This document shows positions 1 through 10,701 of a stretch of 64,000 bases of DNA, in pieces; position 1 is the first letter of the stretch; every line of letters begins with the position of its first letter. The translations under genes and the position numbers were made by a program. Origin of the DNA: Deinococcus gobiensis I-0 (GTDB lineage Bacteria > Deinococcota > Deinococci > Deinococcales > Deinococcaceae); the NCBI RefSeq assembly GCF_000252445.1, contig NC_017805.1:330094-394093 (forward strand), read 5' to 3'. The notes under the pieces were generated by a model. It saw nothing but the letters and a program-made list of their open reading frames with translations. It was not told the origin of the DNA and did not search any database.

Positions 1-613
1 TGACCAGTTCGTCGCGCAGTTCGGCGGGCGGGGGCAGGTCGCCCGAATCCTTCAGCAGATCACGCGCGCGCCGCCAGCGCCCGGCCCAGCCCTCGACCTG
101 ACGGCGATTGAAGCCCTCGGGGCGGCCCAGGTCGCTCAGGCCCGCCGCGCCGATATCCACCGCGTGCAGAGCCGCGAGCGTATCCACCAGCGCCTCCGAG
201 AGCTGCCGGGGAGCGTCCGGGTTCGCCGCGTACTCGCCGGGCAGCCGCGACCGCACGACCACGCCCCGGCGCCGCTCCATGAGGTAGAAGGGCGCGCCCA
301 GCACCGCCACGTCCTCGACGAGCAGCGCGGGCCGGGGGGCCGCCGGGAACACCGGACTGACCCGCTCCAGCAGCCGGAATTCGCGGGCCATGTCGTGCGC
401 GCCCTTGGCGACCGGCCCCAGCGGCGCGCGGCGCAGCACGTATTCGGTATCGCCCATCCGCAGCAGGTAGGTCAGGTTGGAAAAGCCGCCCGGAAACTGC
501 CGCACTTCCAGCGCGTCCACGTCTCCGGCGACCTTGCCGCGCAGGGCCTCGCGCAGCGCCTCCAGCGGCAGTTCCTCGCCGGGGCGCACCGGGGCGGCGT
601 CGGGCTGGCTCAC
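1..613 (-). CDS. APH-type phosphotransferase family protein (partial)
   Basis: About 204 N-terminal residues are visible; the C-terminus lies outside the window. The fold is that of aminoglycoside-phosphotransferase-like kinases (ACAD10/ACAD11 N-domain, LvaA type): [12 protein letters not shown] near residue 40 is the glycine loop, YVLRRAP holds the ATP lysine/arginine strand, and FYLMERRRG is the hinge. The GTG start overlaps the TGA of the upstream SDR (GTGA), indicating translational coupling. Placed with an acyl-CoA dehydrogenase, it may phosphorylate 4-hydroxyacyl-CoA; that substrate is inferred from known LvaA and ACAD10/11 biology. The catalytic HGD and DxD motifs would lie in the unseen part. 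An antibiotic-resistance role is unlikely in this context. Confidence 0.85.
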   Translation of the reverse strand, partial: MSQPDAAPVRPGEELPLEALREALRGKVAGDVDALEVRQFPGGFSNLTYLLRMGDTEYVLRRAPLGPVAKGAHDMAREFRLLERVSPVFPAAPRPALLVEDVAVLGAPFYLMERRRGVVVRSRLPGEYAANPDAPRQLSEALVDTLAALHAVDIGAAGLSDLGRPEGFNRRQVEGWAGRWRRARDLLKDSGDLPPPAELRDELV

Positions 614-1434
614 CCCTGCTCTCCGCCCTGAACCGGGCCAGTAGGGGCGGCTCCGGCGGAAGCCCCGCCGTGCCCGGCGATCAGCGCCATCGCCTTGACG
701 CGCAGGCGGCGCATCTTGCCGATCCAGCCGTCGTAGTCGCCAGCCTTGTTCTGGAACGAGACGAGGGTGGTCGGATGCGTGGTGACCAGGAATCCGTCGC
801 GGCGCAGCACCTCCAGCGTCTTCTCGACGAGTTCGTCGGTGCTGATGGCGGTCTGTTGCAGGATCGGCGCGTTCTGGATCATGGGGGTCCAGACGCCCTC
901 GGGGCACAGGCACGACACCCGGATGCCCCGGTCGCCGTAGGTCACGGCCAGCCACTCGGCGAAGGCCAGGGCCGCGTGCTTGGTCACCGCATAGGGCGCC
1001 GAGTGCAGTTCGGTGAGCAGGCCCGCCGCCGACGCCGTGTTCAGCAGGTGGCCCTCGCCGCGCCCCAGCATGTGCGGCAGCAGGTGGCGCGCGGCCCAGA
1101 CGTGGCTCATCACGTTGACGCGGTGGATCAGGTCCCAGGTCTTGTCGGGCGTTTCCGGCCCCTCGCCGACCGCAATGCCCGCATTCGAGCAGAACAGGTC
1201 AATGCGGCCTTCCTGCGCCAGCACGTCGTCGATCAGGCCCTTGACGCCGTCCTCCTGCCCGATGTCGGCGGCCACGAAGCGCGCGCCGATCTCAGCGGCC
1301 TTCTGCGCGCCCAGCTCGGCGTTGCGGTCGGAGGCGACCACAGTGGCCCCCTCCTGCACGAAACGGGTCGAGAGGGCCAGCCCGATGCCCGAGGCCGCGC
1401 CGGTCACGACGATCACTTTACCGTTGAAGTCCAT
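610..1434 (-). CDS. SDR family oxidoreductase
   Basis: A 274-residue NAD(P)-dependent short-chain dehydrogenase. Visible motifs are TGAASGIG (cofactor loop, residues about 11-18), SNAG, and the catalytic YAVTK. I start it at the ATG giving MDFNGK because GGAAGG lies 6-9 bases upstream; an in-frame GTG 17 codons earlier lacks this. It probably oxidises or reduces a hydroxyacyl or ketoacyl intermediate of the fatty-acid-like pathway encoded around it. The C-terminus (after residue 240) is an extension rich in alanine and glycine. The exact substrate cannot be read from sequence. It is coupled by overlap to the downstream kinase gene. Confidence 0.9.
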   Translation of the reverse strand: MDFNGKVIVVTGAASGIGLALSTRFVQEGATVVASDRNAELGAQKAAEIGARFVAADIGQEDGVKGLIDDVLAQEGRIDLFCSNAGIAVGEGPETPDKTWDLIHRVNVMSHVWAARHLLPHMLGRGEGHLLNTASAAGLLTELHSAPYAVTKHAALAFAEWLAVTYGDRGIRVSCLCPEGVWTPMIQNAPILQQTAISTDELVEKTLEVLRRDGFLVTTHPTTLVSFQNKAGDYDGWIGKMRRLRVKAMALIAGHGGASAGAAPTGPVQGGEQG

Positions 1435-1450
1435 AGATACCTTCCTTGAT

Positions 1451-1978
1451 TCAGGTTCCGTCCAGTGAGAGCTTGTGGATTCCACATTGACGGCATTGAA
1501 AGAGATGTACGGTCATTGATCCGCTCTCGGCACATTCCAATATGTCCTTGGCGTCCCACTGTTTAGAGATGTTTCGCGCTAAAGCCTGCGCCTCGGCCAC
1601 AACATCGGAAGCCGCTGCCAATTCAGGGGACTCGGATGGAATGAGAACGCCGAGATACACACAGCATTCATGACAATGGTCAGGCCAGAAGATGGGATTC
1701 CAGATCACGACGCGCGGGGTCTGCCGCAGGACTGCCAAGACGCTCTCGGCACTGGCTTCTTCCGAGAAATCAGCATCCTGAAACTGTCCGTCGTATCTGG
1801 CTGCCGCCTGACCGTCTGCCACACACCACGGACAGAGGGCTTCCGGCTTCTCCTGTGCGTAGATCCCGCCGACATAGGCCCACGTTCTGGCCAGACCGCA
1901 AACACCACAGGTGATGTCCTGTCGCACGATCCGCTCATCACCGATCGGGTCAGCGTAATACGGAAACTGCGGCAGCAC
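1451..1978 (-). CDS. CbrC family (UPF0167) protein
   Basis: A 175-residue protein with the CbrC/UPF0167 signature: an N-terminal LPQFPYYADP segment, a CxxC pair (CGVC), LCPWCVADG, and a FDGQFQD-like YDGQFQDADF. Further cysteine pairs (HCHECC, CRQCG) suggest zinc binding. The family member CbrC of E. coli is tied to colicin E2 tolerance, but its biochemical role is unknown. The start is GTG at 1978 because AAGGAG lies 8 bases upstream; a GTG nine bases earlier overlaps that site. Its codon and base composition are visibly less G+C-rich than the flanking catabolic genes, so it may be a later insertion into the acyl-CoA cluster. Confidence 0.85.
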   Translation of the reverse strand: MLPQFPYYADPIGDERIVRQDITCGVCGLARTWAYVGGIYAQEKPEALCPWCVADGQAAARYDGQFQDADFSEEASAESVLAVLRQTPRVVIWNPIFWPDHCHECCVYLGVLIPSESPELAAASDVVAEAQALARNISKQWDAKDILECAESGSMTVHLFQCRQCGIHKLSLDGT

Positions 1979-1996
1979 CCCGCTCACTCCTTGTCC

Positions 1997-3265
<1,269 letters not shown>

Positions 3266-3293
3266 AGGAATGCCTCCGGACACAGGCGGACCT

Positions 3294-3743
3294 TCACAGG
3301 TACACCCGGAAGATGCTGTCGGCCACACAGGCGGGCCGGGCCTCGCCCTCGATCTCGATGGTGTTCTGCACGGTGATCTGCACGTAGTCCGGTCCCGGCT
3401 CCACGCTCTGGAGAACGGCGTGGTTGCGCAGCCGCGCCCCAATGCGCACGGGCGCGACGAAGCGCACCTTGTTCAGGCCGTAGTTCACGGTCAGGCGGCT
3501 GTTCTCGATCTTCACGCCGCCGCCCTGCACCGAGAATTCGCCCGCCAGCAGCGACAGGGTCAGGAATCCGTGCGCGATGGGCGCGCCGAAGGGACCGGCC
3601 GCCGCCCGCTCGGGGTCCACGTGGATGAACTGGTGGTCGCCGGTCGCCTGCGCGAAGGCGTTCACACGCTCCTGCGTGACCGGCACCCAGGCCGACCGGG
3701 CGATCTCCTGCCCGATGTGGGCGGGCAGTTCTTCGGGGGTCAC
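3294..3743 (-). CDS. MaoC family dehydratase
   Basis: A 149-residue hot-dog-fold hydratase. The catalytic motif is clear: [30 protein letters not shown], with the Asp and His of the (R)-specific enoyl-CoA hydratase site near residues 36-41. [13 protein letters not shown] is the conserved second strand. It hydrates enoyl-CoA intermediates, consistent with an acyl-CoA dehydrogenase just downstream and an SDR 10 bases upstream. The start is GTG at 3743, with only a weak ribosome site, so coupling to the preceding SDR gene is likely. Function at family level is secure; chain length is unknown. Confidence 0.92.
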   Translation of the reverse strand: MTPEELPAHIGQEIARSAWVPVTQERVNAFAQATGDHQFIHVDPERAAAGPFGAPIAHGFLTLSLLAGEFSVQGGGVKIENSRLTVNYGLNKVRFVAPVRIGARLRNHAVLQSVEPGPDYVQITVQNTIEIEGEARPACVADSIFRVYL

Positions 3744-3753
3744 GGCTGCACGC

Positions 3754-4530
3754 TCATACCGCGCTGACGCCGCCGTCCACGGCGATGTTCTGGCCGGTCA
3801 CGAAGGTCGAGGCGTCGCTGGCGAGCAGCAGCGCCAGCCCCTTGAGGTCCTCGGGGCCGCCCAGACGGCGCATGGGCGTGTGGTCCAGGATGGCCTGCTC
3901 GCCGTAGGCCAGCGTGCCGCGCGTCATCTTGGTCGGGAAGTAGCCGGGGCAGATGCTGTTGACCGTCACGCCGCGCGCCGCGACCTCCGAGGACAGGGCA
4001 CGCGTGAAGTTCACGAGGCCGCCCTTGGAAGTGTTGTAGGCCAGCGTGGGGGTCATGCCGGGGTCGTTGCCCTGCAAGCCCGCCACGCTCGCCACGTTGA
4101 TGATCCGGCCCCAGCCGCGCGGCAGCATGCAGCGGCGCAGCACACTCTGGGTCAGCACGAAGGTGCCGTTGAGGTTGACGTTCATGACCTTCATCCAGGC
4201 GTCGAGCGGGTGCTCGACCGTCGGCGCGCCCCAGGTCGCCCCGGCGTTGTTGACCAGGATGTCGATCTCGCCCACCTCCGAGACGACGCGCCCGACGAGC
4301 GGGTCCAGCGACGCGAAATCGCCCAGGTCGTTGGCGTACACCGACGCCGTGATCCCCAGGCCGCCCAGATGCGCCAGGGCCTCGTCGAGTTCGTTCTGCT
4401 TGCGGGCGGTCAGGACCACGCGCGCGCCGTATTCGCCCAGCGCCTCGGCGATCTGGAGTCCCAGGCCACGCGAGCCGCCGGTGATGAGCGCCGTCTTGCC
4501 GGACAGGTCGAAGAGTTCCTTCAGGGCCAT
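3754..4530 (-). CDS. SDR family oxidoreductase (gluconate 5-dehydrogenase / RhlG-like)
   Basis: A 258-residue classical SDR. Cofactor loop TGGSRGLG at about residues 14-21, NNAG at about 90, catalytic Ser and YNTSK with the final IAVDGG typical of this family. TAR after the second strand points to NADP preference. The ATG at 4530 has GGAGG ideally spaced, so I use it in place of an upstream in-frame start. It is the first gene of the minus-strand acyl-CoA operon and probably a 3-ketoacyl reductase. The name given by databases is likely to be gluconate 5-dehydrogenase-like, but neighbours favour an acyl substrate. Confidence 0.92.
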   Translation of the reverse strand: MALKELFDLSGKTALITGGSRGLGLQIAEALGEYGARVVLTARKQNELDEALAHLGGLGITASVYANDLGDFASLDPLVGRVVSEVGEIDILVNNAGATWGAPTVEHPLDAWMKVMNVNLNGTFVLTQSVLRRCMLPRGWGRIINVASVAGLQGNDPGMTPTLAYNTSKGGLVNFTRALSSEVAARGVTVNSICPGYFPTKMTRGTLAYGEQAILDHTPMRRLGGPEDLKGLALLLASDASTFVTGQNIAVDGGVSAV

Positions 4531-4623
4531 CGTTTGCCTCCACAGGTTGGAATGTGAGGGCAGCATAGGCCGGAATTTACGTGCGCGTCAATTGTGTCCG
4601 CTCAGGGATGCTCTGGGGACCGG

Positions 4624-4660
4624 ATAAAAAGAGGGGCGACGGCCGCCGCACCGTCGCCTC
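4624..4660 (-). terminator. Rho-independent terminator of the LysM-C39 peptidase gene
   Basis: Read on the minus strand, GGCGACGG pairs with CCGTCGCC around an eight-base loop and is followed by CCTCTTTTTATC. It lies about 28 bases past the stop of the peptidase gene and before the SDR start, separating the two transcripts. Confidence 0.85.
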
Positions 4661-4687
4661 CCTGCCCTCCCCGCCGTATTGCTCGCC

Positions 4688-5605
4688 TCAGCCCCGGCTG
4701 ACGGGGATGTACTGCCGGCCCTGCATGTCCCACAGCACGTCGAAGTCGCGCTCGGTCAGGGCGACGTTGGGGCCGCTGATCGAGTCGCTCATAATCAGGA
4801 TGCCCTGCGTCTCGTCGTAGCCGCGCACCACGCGGAAGTGAGGGGTCTTGCCGTAGACGCTGTGGTACTGCAACACGATGACCGGATGCCCGGCCGCGAG
4901 CTCGTCCTTGATGGCCTCGACCGTGCCGCTGCGCCGCAGCGGGGCCCGGAAGCCCTGGCGCACGAGCAGGTCGGAGACGTCGCGGGTCTGGGTGTAGCCG
5001 CCGGTCGGCCGCAGGACTTGCTGGTAGTCGCGCTGCGAAACCTGCTTCCCGAAAGCGCGCATCACGCTCGCCACGCTGGCCGGACCGCAGTTGTTGAAGG
5101 TCTGGGCCTCGTAGCCCACCTGGAGGTACACACTCTGGGGCCGCGCCCCGAAGCCCCCGCCGGTCGAGGCCGCGCGCAGGGTCGGGCCTGCGGCGACCGG
5201 CAGCCGCGAGGGCGTGAACAGGCCGCGCTCCAGGCGCGTACTCGTCGGGCGCTGCGGCGCGCGGATGGGCGTGGCCGAGAGGACCACCGGGGCCGTCTGG
5301 GGGGCCGGACCCAGCACCTGCGCGGCAGGCTGGACCGCCGCCGGCCCCGGCTGCGCCACGGTCCCCACGCTACCGGCCGGCGGCAGGGGCGGCAGGGCCG
5401 AGACGCCGCCCGGCAGCGTGAGCACCTGTCCGAGTTGCAGGGTGCTGGTGCTCAGGCGGTTCAGGGCCATGAGGGCCTCGACCGTGCTGCCGCTGCGCCG
5501 CGCCACGTTGTACAGGGTATCGCCGGTCTGGACCGTATACCCGGCCGCGCCGGCCAGCCCCCCGAGGGTCAGGGTCAGGGCGGCCAGCAGGCTGCGTGCA
5601 CGCAT
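4688..5605 (-). CDS. Secreted LysM-domain C39-family cysteine peptidase
   Basis: A 305-residue exported protein. Signal peptide MRARSLLAALTLTLGGLAGAAG; LysM domain at about residues 22-66 (YTVQTGDTLYNVARRSG, LNRLSTSTLQLGQVL); a proline/alanine linker; then a C39-like peptidase domain with FNNCGPASVASVM (catalytic Cys, oxyanion Asn/Gln region), GHPVIVLQYH and HFRVVRGYD (catalytic His), and Asp in MSDSIS. It probably binds peptidoglycan through LysM and cleaves a peptide or cell-wall substrate. It stands alone between two catabolic blocks, with its own terminator. The start was chosen at the Met immediately before the signal sequence, preceded by GGAAGG. Confidence 0.9.
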   Translation of the reverse strand: MRARSLLAALTLTLGGLAGAAGYTVQTGDTLYNVARRSGSTVEALMALNRLSTSTLQLGQVLTLPGGVSALPPLPPAGSVGTVAQPGPAAVQPAAQVLGPAPQTAPVVLSATPIRAPQRPTSTRLERGLFTPSRLPVAAGPTLRAASTGGGFGARPQSVYLQVGYEAQTFNNCGPASVASVMRAFGKQVSQRDYQQVLRPTGGYTQTRDVSDLLVRQGFRAPLRRSGTVEAIKDELAAGHPVIVLQYHSVYGKTPHFRVVRGYDETQGILIMSDSISGPNVALTERDFDVLWDMQGRQYIPVSRG

Positions 5606-5741
5606 TACTCGGACCTTCCGGACAGCGGGCGAACTTCGGCTTGGCAGGGCATCGCCGCGAATTCTGACACAGGTCACTTTAGTTTTGCATTAATCCGCTC
5701 TCACCGCGTCCTCCGAAAGACGGACGTGACACCGGCGGTCC

Positions 5742-6370
<629 letters not shown>

Positions 6371-6374
<4 letters not shown>

Positions 6375-7078
6375 GCGGCGCTCCCGGCACGCACGGTGCG
6401 CTGCTCGACGCGCTTCTCGGGCTGCGCGTTCAGGACCACGCGCTGCACGTAGATCCCCGGCGTAACGATGTGGTCAGGGTCCAGCTCGCCCACCTCCACG
6501 ATCTCCTCGACCTCCGCCACCGTCAGGCGGCCACAGGTCGCCACCACCGGATTGAAGTTCTGGGCGGTCTTGCGGTACACGAGGTTGCCCGCGCGGTCGG
6601 CCTTCCAGGCCTTGACGAGCGCGAGGTCGGCCACGATGCCCCGCTCGAGCAGGTAGGTCTGGCCGCCGAACTCCTTGTGCTCCTTGCCTTCGGCGACGAC
6701 CGTGCCCACGCCGGTGCGGGTGTAGAAGCCGGGGATGCCCGCGCCGCCGGCCCGCAGGCGCTCGGCCAGGGTGCCCTGCGGGGTGAATTCGAGTTCCAGC
6801 TCGCCGGCGAGGTACTGGCGCTCGAATTCCTTGTTCTCGCCCACGTAGCTGGAGATCATGCGGCGGATCTGGCGGGTGCGCAGCAGCAGACCCAGCCCGA
6901 AGTCGTCCACACCCGCGTTGTTGCTCGCCACCGTCAGGTCGCGCGCGCCGCTGTCACGCAGGGCGAGGATGAGGGCCTCGGGAATGCCGCACAGCCCGAA
7001 GCCCCCCACCGCCACCGTCTGCCCGTCCTGCACGGCTCCGCGCAGCGCGTCGGCCGCGCTTGCATATTCTTTGTTCAT
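6371..7078 (-). CDS. 3-oxoacid CoA-transferase subunit A
   Basis: A 235-residue alpha subunit. Typical elements are [16 protein letters not shown] (oxyanion/CoA region near residues 21-36), [15 protein letters not shown], and [30 protein letters not shown]. The MNKEY start sits 9 bases after a TACACT -10-like element, so the mRNA leader would be only a few bases long. It forms a heterotetramer with the B subunit encoded immediately downstream. Scot-type (succinyl-CoA:3-oxoacid) rather than acetate CoA-transferase is favoured by overall pattern. Confidence 0.95.
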
Positions 7079-7087
7079 TGTGGCCCC

Positions 7088-7093
7088 AGTGTA
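7088..7093 (-). promoter_or_regulatory. -10 element for the CoA-transferase operon (near-leaderless)
   Basis: TACACT on the minus strand, nine bases before the ATG of the A subunit. No Shine-Dalgarno sequence intervenes. Confidence 0.55.
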
Positions 7094-7136
7094 GTACGCC
7101 CGCCGGAAGGCGGCCGGCGGGGGGCCGGTCCTGGGG

Positions 7137-8210
7137 TCAGTCTCCGGCGACACCGAAGCGGTAACGGGTGTGCGAGCGGTATTCCTGGCCCGGGTCCAGG
7201 CGGGTGGACGGAAACTCCGGACGGTTGGGACTGTCGGGGTAGTGCTGGGTTTCCAGACACAGCCCCCAGTGCTTGGTGTAGGCCTGCCCCGCGCGCCCCG
7301 GCTGCCCGGTCAGGAAGTTGCCGCTGTAGACCTGCACGCCCGGCTCGCTGGTCCAGACCTCCAGGGTGCGGCCACGGTCCGGCTCGCGCAGGTGGGCGGC
7401 GCGGCGCAGGCCTGCGGCGTCCGGCTCTCCCCCCAGCACGAAGGTGTGGTCGTAGCCCCCCGCGAGGCGCAGCTGCTCGTGGTCGTCCCCGATACGTGCA
7501 CCGACCGGCCGCGCGTCCCGGAAGTCCAGCGGCGTACCCTGCACCCGCGCCGGCCCGCCGGCCGGGATCATGTCGGCGCGCACGGGCACGAACTGCTCGG
7601 CCGGGACCTCCAGCACATGCCCGAGCACGTCGCGCCCGCCGTGAAGGTTCCAGTAGGTATGGTTGGTCAGGTTGACCACCGTGGGCCGGTCGGTCCGTGC
7701 GCGGTATAGCAGGTCCAGGGTGCCGTCGGCGCTCAGACGGTACGTGACCGACACGTCCAGCGCGCCGGGAAAGCCCTGCTCGCCGTCTGGGCTGCGGCGG
7801 GTCAGGGTCAGGCTCAGGGCGGCTTCGTCCTCGCGCGTCTCGGCGGCCCAGTCGTGCTGGTCGAAGCCCTCCGGCCCGCCGTGCAGGGTGTTGGGGCCGT
7901 CGTTGCGGGGCAGGGTGAAGGTCTCGCCGTCCAGCACGAAGCGGCCCGCCTCGATGCGGTTGCCGTAGCGGCCGACCAGCGCGCCGAAGAAGGACGCCGT
8001 GGCCCGGTCGAAGTAGGGCGCGGCCGTGTCGTGACCGAGCGTGATCTCGTTCCACACGCCCTGGCGGTCGGGAGTGCGGACCCCGGTGATGACGCCCCCA
8101 TAGGTCATGACCCGGACCTCGGCGGTGGGCGAGGCCAGCGTGAAGCGCCGCACGTCGTGACCGGCCGGGCTGCGGCCCCAGGGTTCACTGCTCAGTTTCA
8201 GGACGGACAT
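7137..8210 (-). CDS. galM: Aldose 1-epimerase (galactose mutarotase)
   Basis: A 357-residue mutarotase. GalM landmarks include YGGVITGV, the [22 protein letters not shown] block, [19 protein letters not shown] with the catalytic His, [12 protein letters not shown] with the second His, DHTFVL, and the YSGNFLTG / [12 protein letters not shown] end region. It interconverts alpha and beta anomers of aldoses. I use the ATG at 8210, which lies seven bases after a CATAGT -10-like element and suggests a leaderless mRNA; a GTG three codons earlier is possible. It is not in an obvious sugar operon, though the mannoside locus is about 5 kb away. Confidence 0.94.
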   Translation of the reverse strand: MSVLKLSSEPWGRSPAGHDVRRFTLASPTAEVRVMTYGGVITGVRTPDRQGVWNEITLGHDTAAPYFDRATASFFGALVGRYGNRIEAGRFVLDGETFTLPRNDGPNTLHGGPEGFDQHDWAAETREDEAALSLTLTRRSPDGEQGFPGALDVSVTYRLSADGTLDLLYRARTDRPTVVNLTNHTYWNLHGGRDVLGHVLEVPAEQFVPVRADMIPAGGPARVQGTPLDFRDARPVGARIGDDHEQLRLAGGYDHTFVLGGEPDAAGLRRAAHLREPDRGRTLEVWTSEPGVQVYSGNFLTGQPGRAGQAYTKHWGLCLETQHYPDSPNRPEFPSTRLDPGQEYRSHTRYRFGVAGD

Positions 8211-8217
8211 GCGCCCC

Positions 8218-8223
8218 ACTATG
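8218..8223 (-). promoter_or_regulatory. -10-like element for galM
   Basis: CATAGT on the minus strand, seven bases before the ATG; fits the leaderless pattern seen elsewhere in the window, though the first base deviates from TANNNT. Confidence 0.4.
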
Positions 8224-8270
8224 CCCGAGCCTGCGCCCCCGGACCCGCGTGCCCGTGTCTGGGGAACCGC

Positions 8271-9074
8271 TCAGGCGTCGATCAGGCCCAGCGAGAGCCC
8301 CAGCGCCGCCGCGCCCATGCGGTCGGCCACCCCCAGCTTGCTCAGGATGCGCTCGACATGGATCTTGGCAGTCCCGGCGCGGATGCCCAGGGCCGCCCCG
8401 ATCTCGGGGTTGCTCAGGCCGCGCGAGACTAACGTCAGCACCTCGCGCTCCCGTGTGGTCAGCAGGGCGCTGTCGGGGCTGAGGCGGCCGGCGCGGGTAC
8501 GCAGCGCCGCCCGGCGCAGCAGGGGGGGCCGCACCGAGCGCGCCAGTTCGGCCGAGAGCCTCAGCAGTTGCGCCGCCGCGCCCACCTGCGCGCCCAGGAC
8601 GTCCAATGCGGTCCGGTCCTCGGGACCGAGGTCGCGCAGCTCGGGGCCGGTCAGGACCAGGCTGCCCAGCACCCGCGCCCCCGCGCTGACCGGCACGCGC
8701 AGCGCGGCTCCGGCGGCCAGGGGCCGCGCCTCGGTCCAGGGCTCGGCCGCGTCGACCGGGTGCGGCGTTTCCGGCCGCGGCTCTTCCGTGTGGCGGGCCT
8801 GCGCCCCCTGCGCCAGCCAGTCGTGCAGCTCGGGGGGCGGCGCGCCCCGGCCCAGCAGCACCCGGCCCCGGAGATCGAGCCCCCAGCCCCGGTCCGCGCC
8901 GCAGAACGGCGCGGCGCGGCGCAGGCCCGCCTCCCAGACGCCGCGCTCGTCCAGCGGGCGGCGCAGGTCGCGGCTCAGGTCGGCCAGCAGCCGCAGCCGC
9001 GCCGCGTCGGCCACGTCCCGCGACACACGGCACGCGCCCTGCTCCTGCGTGATCTGCGCGGCTGAAAGTTTCAT
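8271..9074 (-). CDS. LuxR-family response-type regulator with N-terminal sensor region
   Basis: A 267-residue protein. The last 65 residues form a LuxR/GerE helix-turn-helix: LTTREREVLTLVSRGLSNPEIGAALG, followed by KIHVERILSKLGV. The first 180 residues look like a GAF-type module (GWGLDLRGRVLLG, ALRVPVSAGARVLGSLVLTG) with no phospho-receiver Asp, so the input may be a ligand or redox cue. The ATG lies six bases after CATACT, a leaderless arrangement. It is adjacent to, and in the same direction as, the small-GTPase operon, from which a hairpin separates it. Regulation of that operon or of galM is possible but unproven. Confidence 0.88.
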   Translation of the reverse strand: MKLSAAQITQEQGACRVSRDVADAARLRLLADLSRDLRRPLDERGVWEAGLRRAAPFCGADRGWGLDLRGRVLLGRGAPPPELHDWLAQGAQARHTEEPRPETPHPVDAAEPWTEARPLAAGAALRVPVSAGARVLGSLVLTGPELRDLGPEDRTALDVLGAQVGAAAQLLRLSAELARSVRPPLLRRAALRTRAGRLSPDSALLTTREREVLTLVSRGLSNPEIGAALGIRAGTAKIHVERILSKLGVADRMGAAALGLSLGLIDA

Positions 9075-9080
9075 GACTAC

Positions 9081-9086
9081 AGTATG
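9081..9086 (-). promoter_or_regulatory. -10 element of the LuxR-family gene (leaderless)
   Basis: CATACT on the minus strand with exactly six bases (GTAGTC) before the ATG, and no ribosome-binding site. Confidence 0.5.
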
Positions 9087-9109
9087 GCGAGGAAGTGCCG
9101 ACAAATGAA

Positions 9110-9145
9110 CGCAGGCCAGCGCGGCGTGCCCCGGCCTGGCCTGCG
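9110..9145 (-). terminator. Hairpin downstream of the GTPase operon
   Basis: CGCAGGCCAG pairs with CTGGCCTGCG, a ten-base perfect stem. On the minus strand it is followed by TTCATTTG, a weak T-run. It lies just after the stop of the last operon gene, so it is a probable terminator. Confidence 0.6.
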
Positions 9146-9166
9146 CGGATCAGCGTATTCCGTTGC

Positions 9167-9646
9167 TCAGAGCGGCGAAAAGACGAACTTGTCGCTGGTC
9201 CCGCCGCGCAGGACGCTCTCGGTATGCTCGCCGAGGTACGTGTTGCCGGTCACGGCTTCCAGGGCGCCCCACACGGCGCCGAGCGTGAAGGTGCACTTGC
9301 GGTCGCTGCCCTGCGGCTCGCCGGCCGAGCAGACGGTGTCCTGCGTCTCGATGACGACGTTCTCGCCCTCGTAGTACGCCCGGTGGACGGCGGCCAGACG
9401 GGTGCCGTCGCGGCCGATGGCCTGGTTGAGGAGGCCGGCGAGCTGCTCGACCGGCACGTTGCTGCCCGTCAGGTTCAGGCTGGCCACGAGGTCACGGCCA
9501 CGCACCTTTCCGGCGCGGGTGAAGACGACGGCCGCGCCGTCCGGGCCGAGGGTGTCCTCGACGCCGACGATGACGGCTTTGAAACAGACGACCGAGCTGA
9601 ATTCGCCCAGCTCGCTCCGGACATATGAATCGGTGGCAGTGGTCAT
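9167..9646 (-). CDS. Unknown protein of the GTPase/roadblock operon, possibly V4R-like
   Basis: A 159-residue soluble protein of unknown function. The ATG at 9646 has AGGAGA seven bases upstream. Residues about 30-135 resemble the V4R/heme-NO-binding-like ligand fold in pattern: a small conserved GLY-rich strand, AYYEGENVVIETQDTVCSAG, then a second cysteine in DRKCTFTLGAVWGALEAVTG. The two cysteines (C in TVCS and RKC) are spaced as in the V4R metal-binding pocket, but this similarity is only by eye. It is the last gene of a four-gene operon with a Ras-like GTPase, a roadblock protein and a DUF4388 protein, so it is probably a partner or sensor in that system. Confidence 0.75.
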   Translation of the reverse strand: MTTATDSYVRSELGEFSSVVCFKAVIVGVEDTLGPDGAAVVFTRAGKVRGRDLVASLNLTGSNVPVEQLAGLLNQAIGRDGTRLAAVHRAYYEGENVVIETQDTVCSAGEPQGSDRKCTFTLGAVWGALEAVTGNTYLGEHTESVLRGGTSDKFVFSPL

Positions 9647-9734
9647 GGTGGTTCTCCTGGGATAGAGGCTCGAAAGGATGGCTTTGAGGCCGTCGCCGGA
9701 CGCGGTCATGGCTGGAGGGTCCGGGCGGGGGGGC

Positions 9735-10112
9735 TTAGAGGATGCCGGCGACTTCCTGCGCAGCGTCGCGGGCTTCCATGTGCAGCAGCCCGAGGTTCAC
9801 GCCGGTCGGGGCCACGACGGCCAGCACGCCCTTGGCGCCCGCCGCGTAGATGTACACCTGGCCGTCGCTGCCGCCCACGCTCATGTCGGTCAGGGCGCCC
9901 GAGCCCAGGGTGTCGTTGATGCGCTTGCCCAGGCCCAGGGCGGTCGCGGCCATCGCGGCCACGCGGTTGGCGTCGGTGCCCGTCCCCATCGTCTGGGCGA
10001 TGGGCAGGCCGTCCACGGTGGCGATCAGGGCGCCGCGCAGTTCCGGCAGGGCGGCGCGCAGGGTGGTCAGGGTGGTGTTCAGGCGGTCTTGCTTGCTCAG
10101 GGTCGCGGTCAT
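9735..10112 (-). CDS. Roadblock/LC7 domain protein
   Basis: A 125-residue single-domain roadblock/LC7 protein. The pattern LPELRGALIATVDGLPIAQTMG, then AAMAATALGLGKRI and VYIYAAGAKGVLAVVAPTGVNLGLL, matches the family (MglB-like). In other bacteria such proteins dimerise and act as GTPase-activating or scaffold partners for small Ras-like GTPases. Here the GTPase gene lies 19 bases upstream in the same operon. It is therefore inferred to regulate that GTPase. The AAGGAG ribosome site precedes the ATG. Confidence 0.92.
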   Translation of the reverse strand: MTATLSKQDRLNTTLTTLRAALPELRGALIATVDGLPIAQTMGTGTDANRVAAMAATALGLGKRINDTLGSGALTDMSVGGSDGQVYIYAAGAKGVLAVVAPTGVNLGLLHMEARDAAQEVAGIL

Positions 10113-10131
10113 GGGAAACTCCTTGCAGGGT

Positions 10132-10701
10132 TCAGAAGAGGGGCGAAAGGCCGGCGTTCGGGGCAGAAACGCCGGAGGCGGCGTTCAGGGTGAGTTCCAG
10201 AAGGTGGGCGAGGACCTGGCGGGCGTCCTCTTCCGAGGTGGCGTTCAGGCCCAGGACGCGGTCGGCAGGCAGGTCGAAATACAGCGCGACGTCCTCGGGC
10301 GACCAGACACGCGGCTGGTCCTGGCGGGTCACGCCGATCACGAAGGGCACGGCGATACGGCTGGTGATGAACTCGAAGATGTTGCGGGCCGGCAGGAAGT
10401 CCTGCGGGCGGTCCCCGGCGACGAGCAGCACCAGGCCCAGCGCGCCCTCACACAGCACTTCCCACATGAAGCTGAAGCGGTCCTGGCCGGGCGTGCCGTA
10501 GAGGTGCAGTTCCTGGCCGCCCAGGACGAGCGTGCCGTAGTCGAAGGCGACCGTGGTATTGGCCTTGCCGATGTCCTCGCTGGCCTCGGCCTCGGTGGCG
10601 ACGACCGGGGTCTGCGAGAGGGTCTGGACGAAGGTGGTCTTGCCGGCCCCGACCGGGCCGGAGACGACCAGTTTCAGGGGCAGGGCGCTGGGAAAGGTCA
10701 T
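10132..10701 (-). CDS. Small Ras-like GTPase (MglA/Rup-type GTP-binding protein)
   Basis: A 189-residue GTP-binding protein. Walker A is GPVGAGKTT (residues about 15-23); switch I threonine in NTTVAFDYG; G3 is YGTPGQDRFSFMW, with Gly in place of the usual Asp, as common in bacterial Rup GTPases; TRQD stands where NKxD would be. It lacks membrane anchors. The ATG overlaps the stop of the DUF4388 gene upstream (ATGA), and the roadblock gene follows closely, so the three are likely to form a GTPase with its regulators. Roles of such modules elsewhere include polarity, motility and signalling; the role here is unknown. Confidence 0.92.
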   Translation of the reverse strand: MTFPSALPLKLVVSGPVGAGKTTFVQTLSQTPVVATEAEASEDIGKANTTVAFDYGTLVLGGQELHLYGTPGQDRFSFMWEVLCEGALGLVLLVAGDRPQDFLPARNIFEFITSRIAVPFVIGVTRQDQPRVWSPEDVALYFDLPADRVLGLNATSEEDARQVLAHLLELTLNAASGVSAPNAGLSPLF

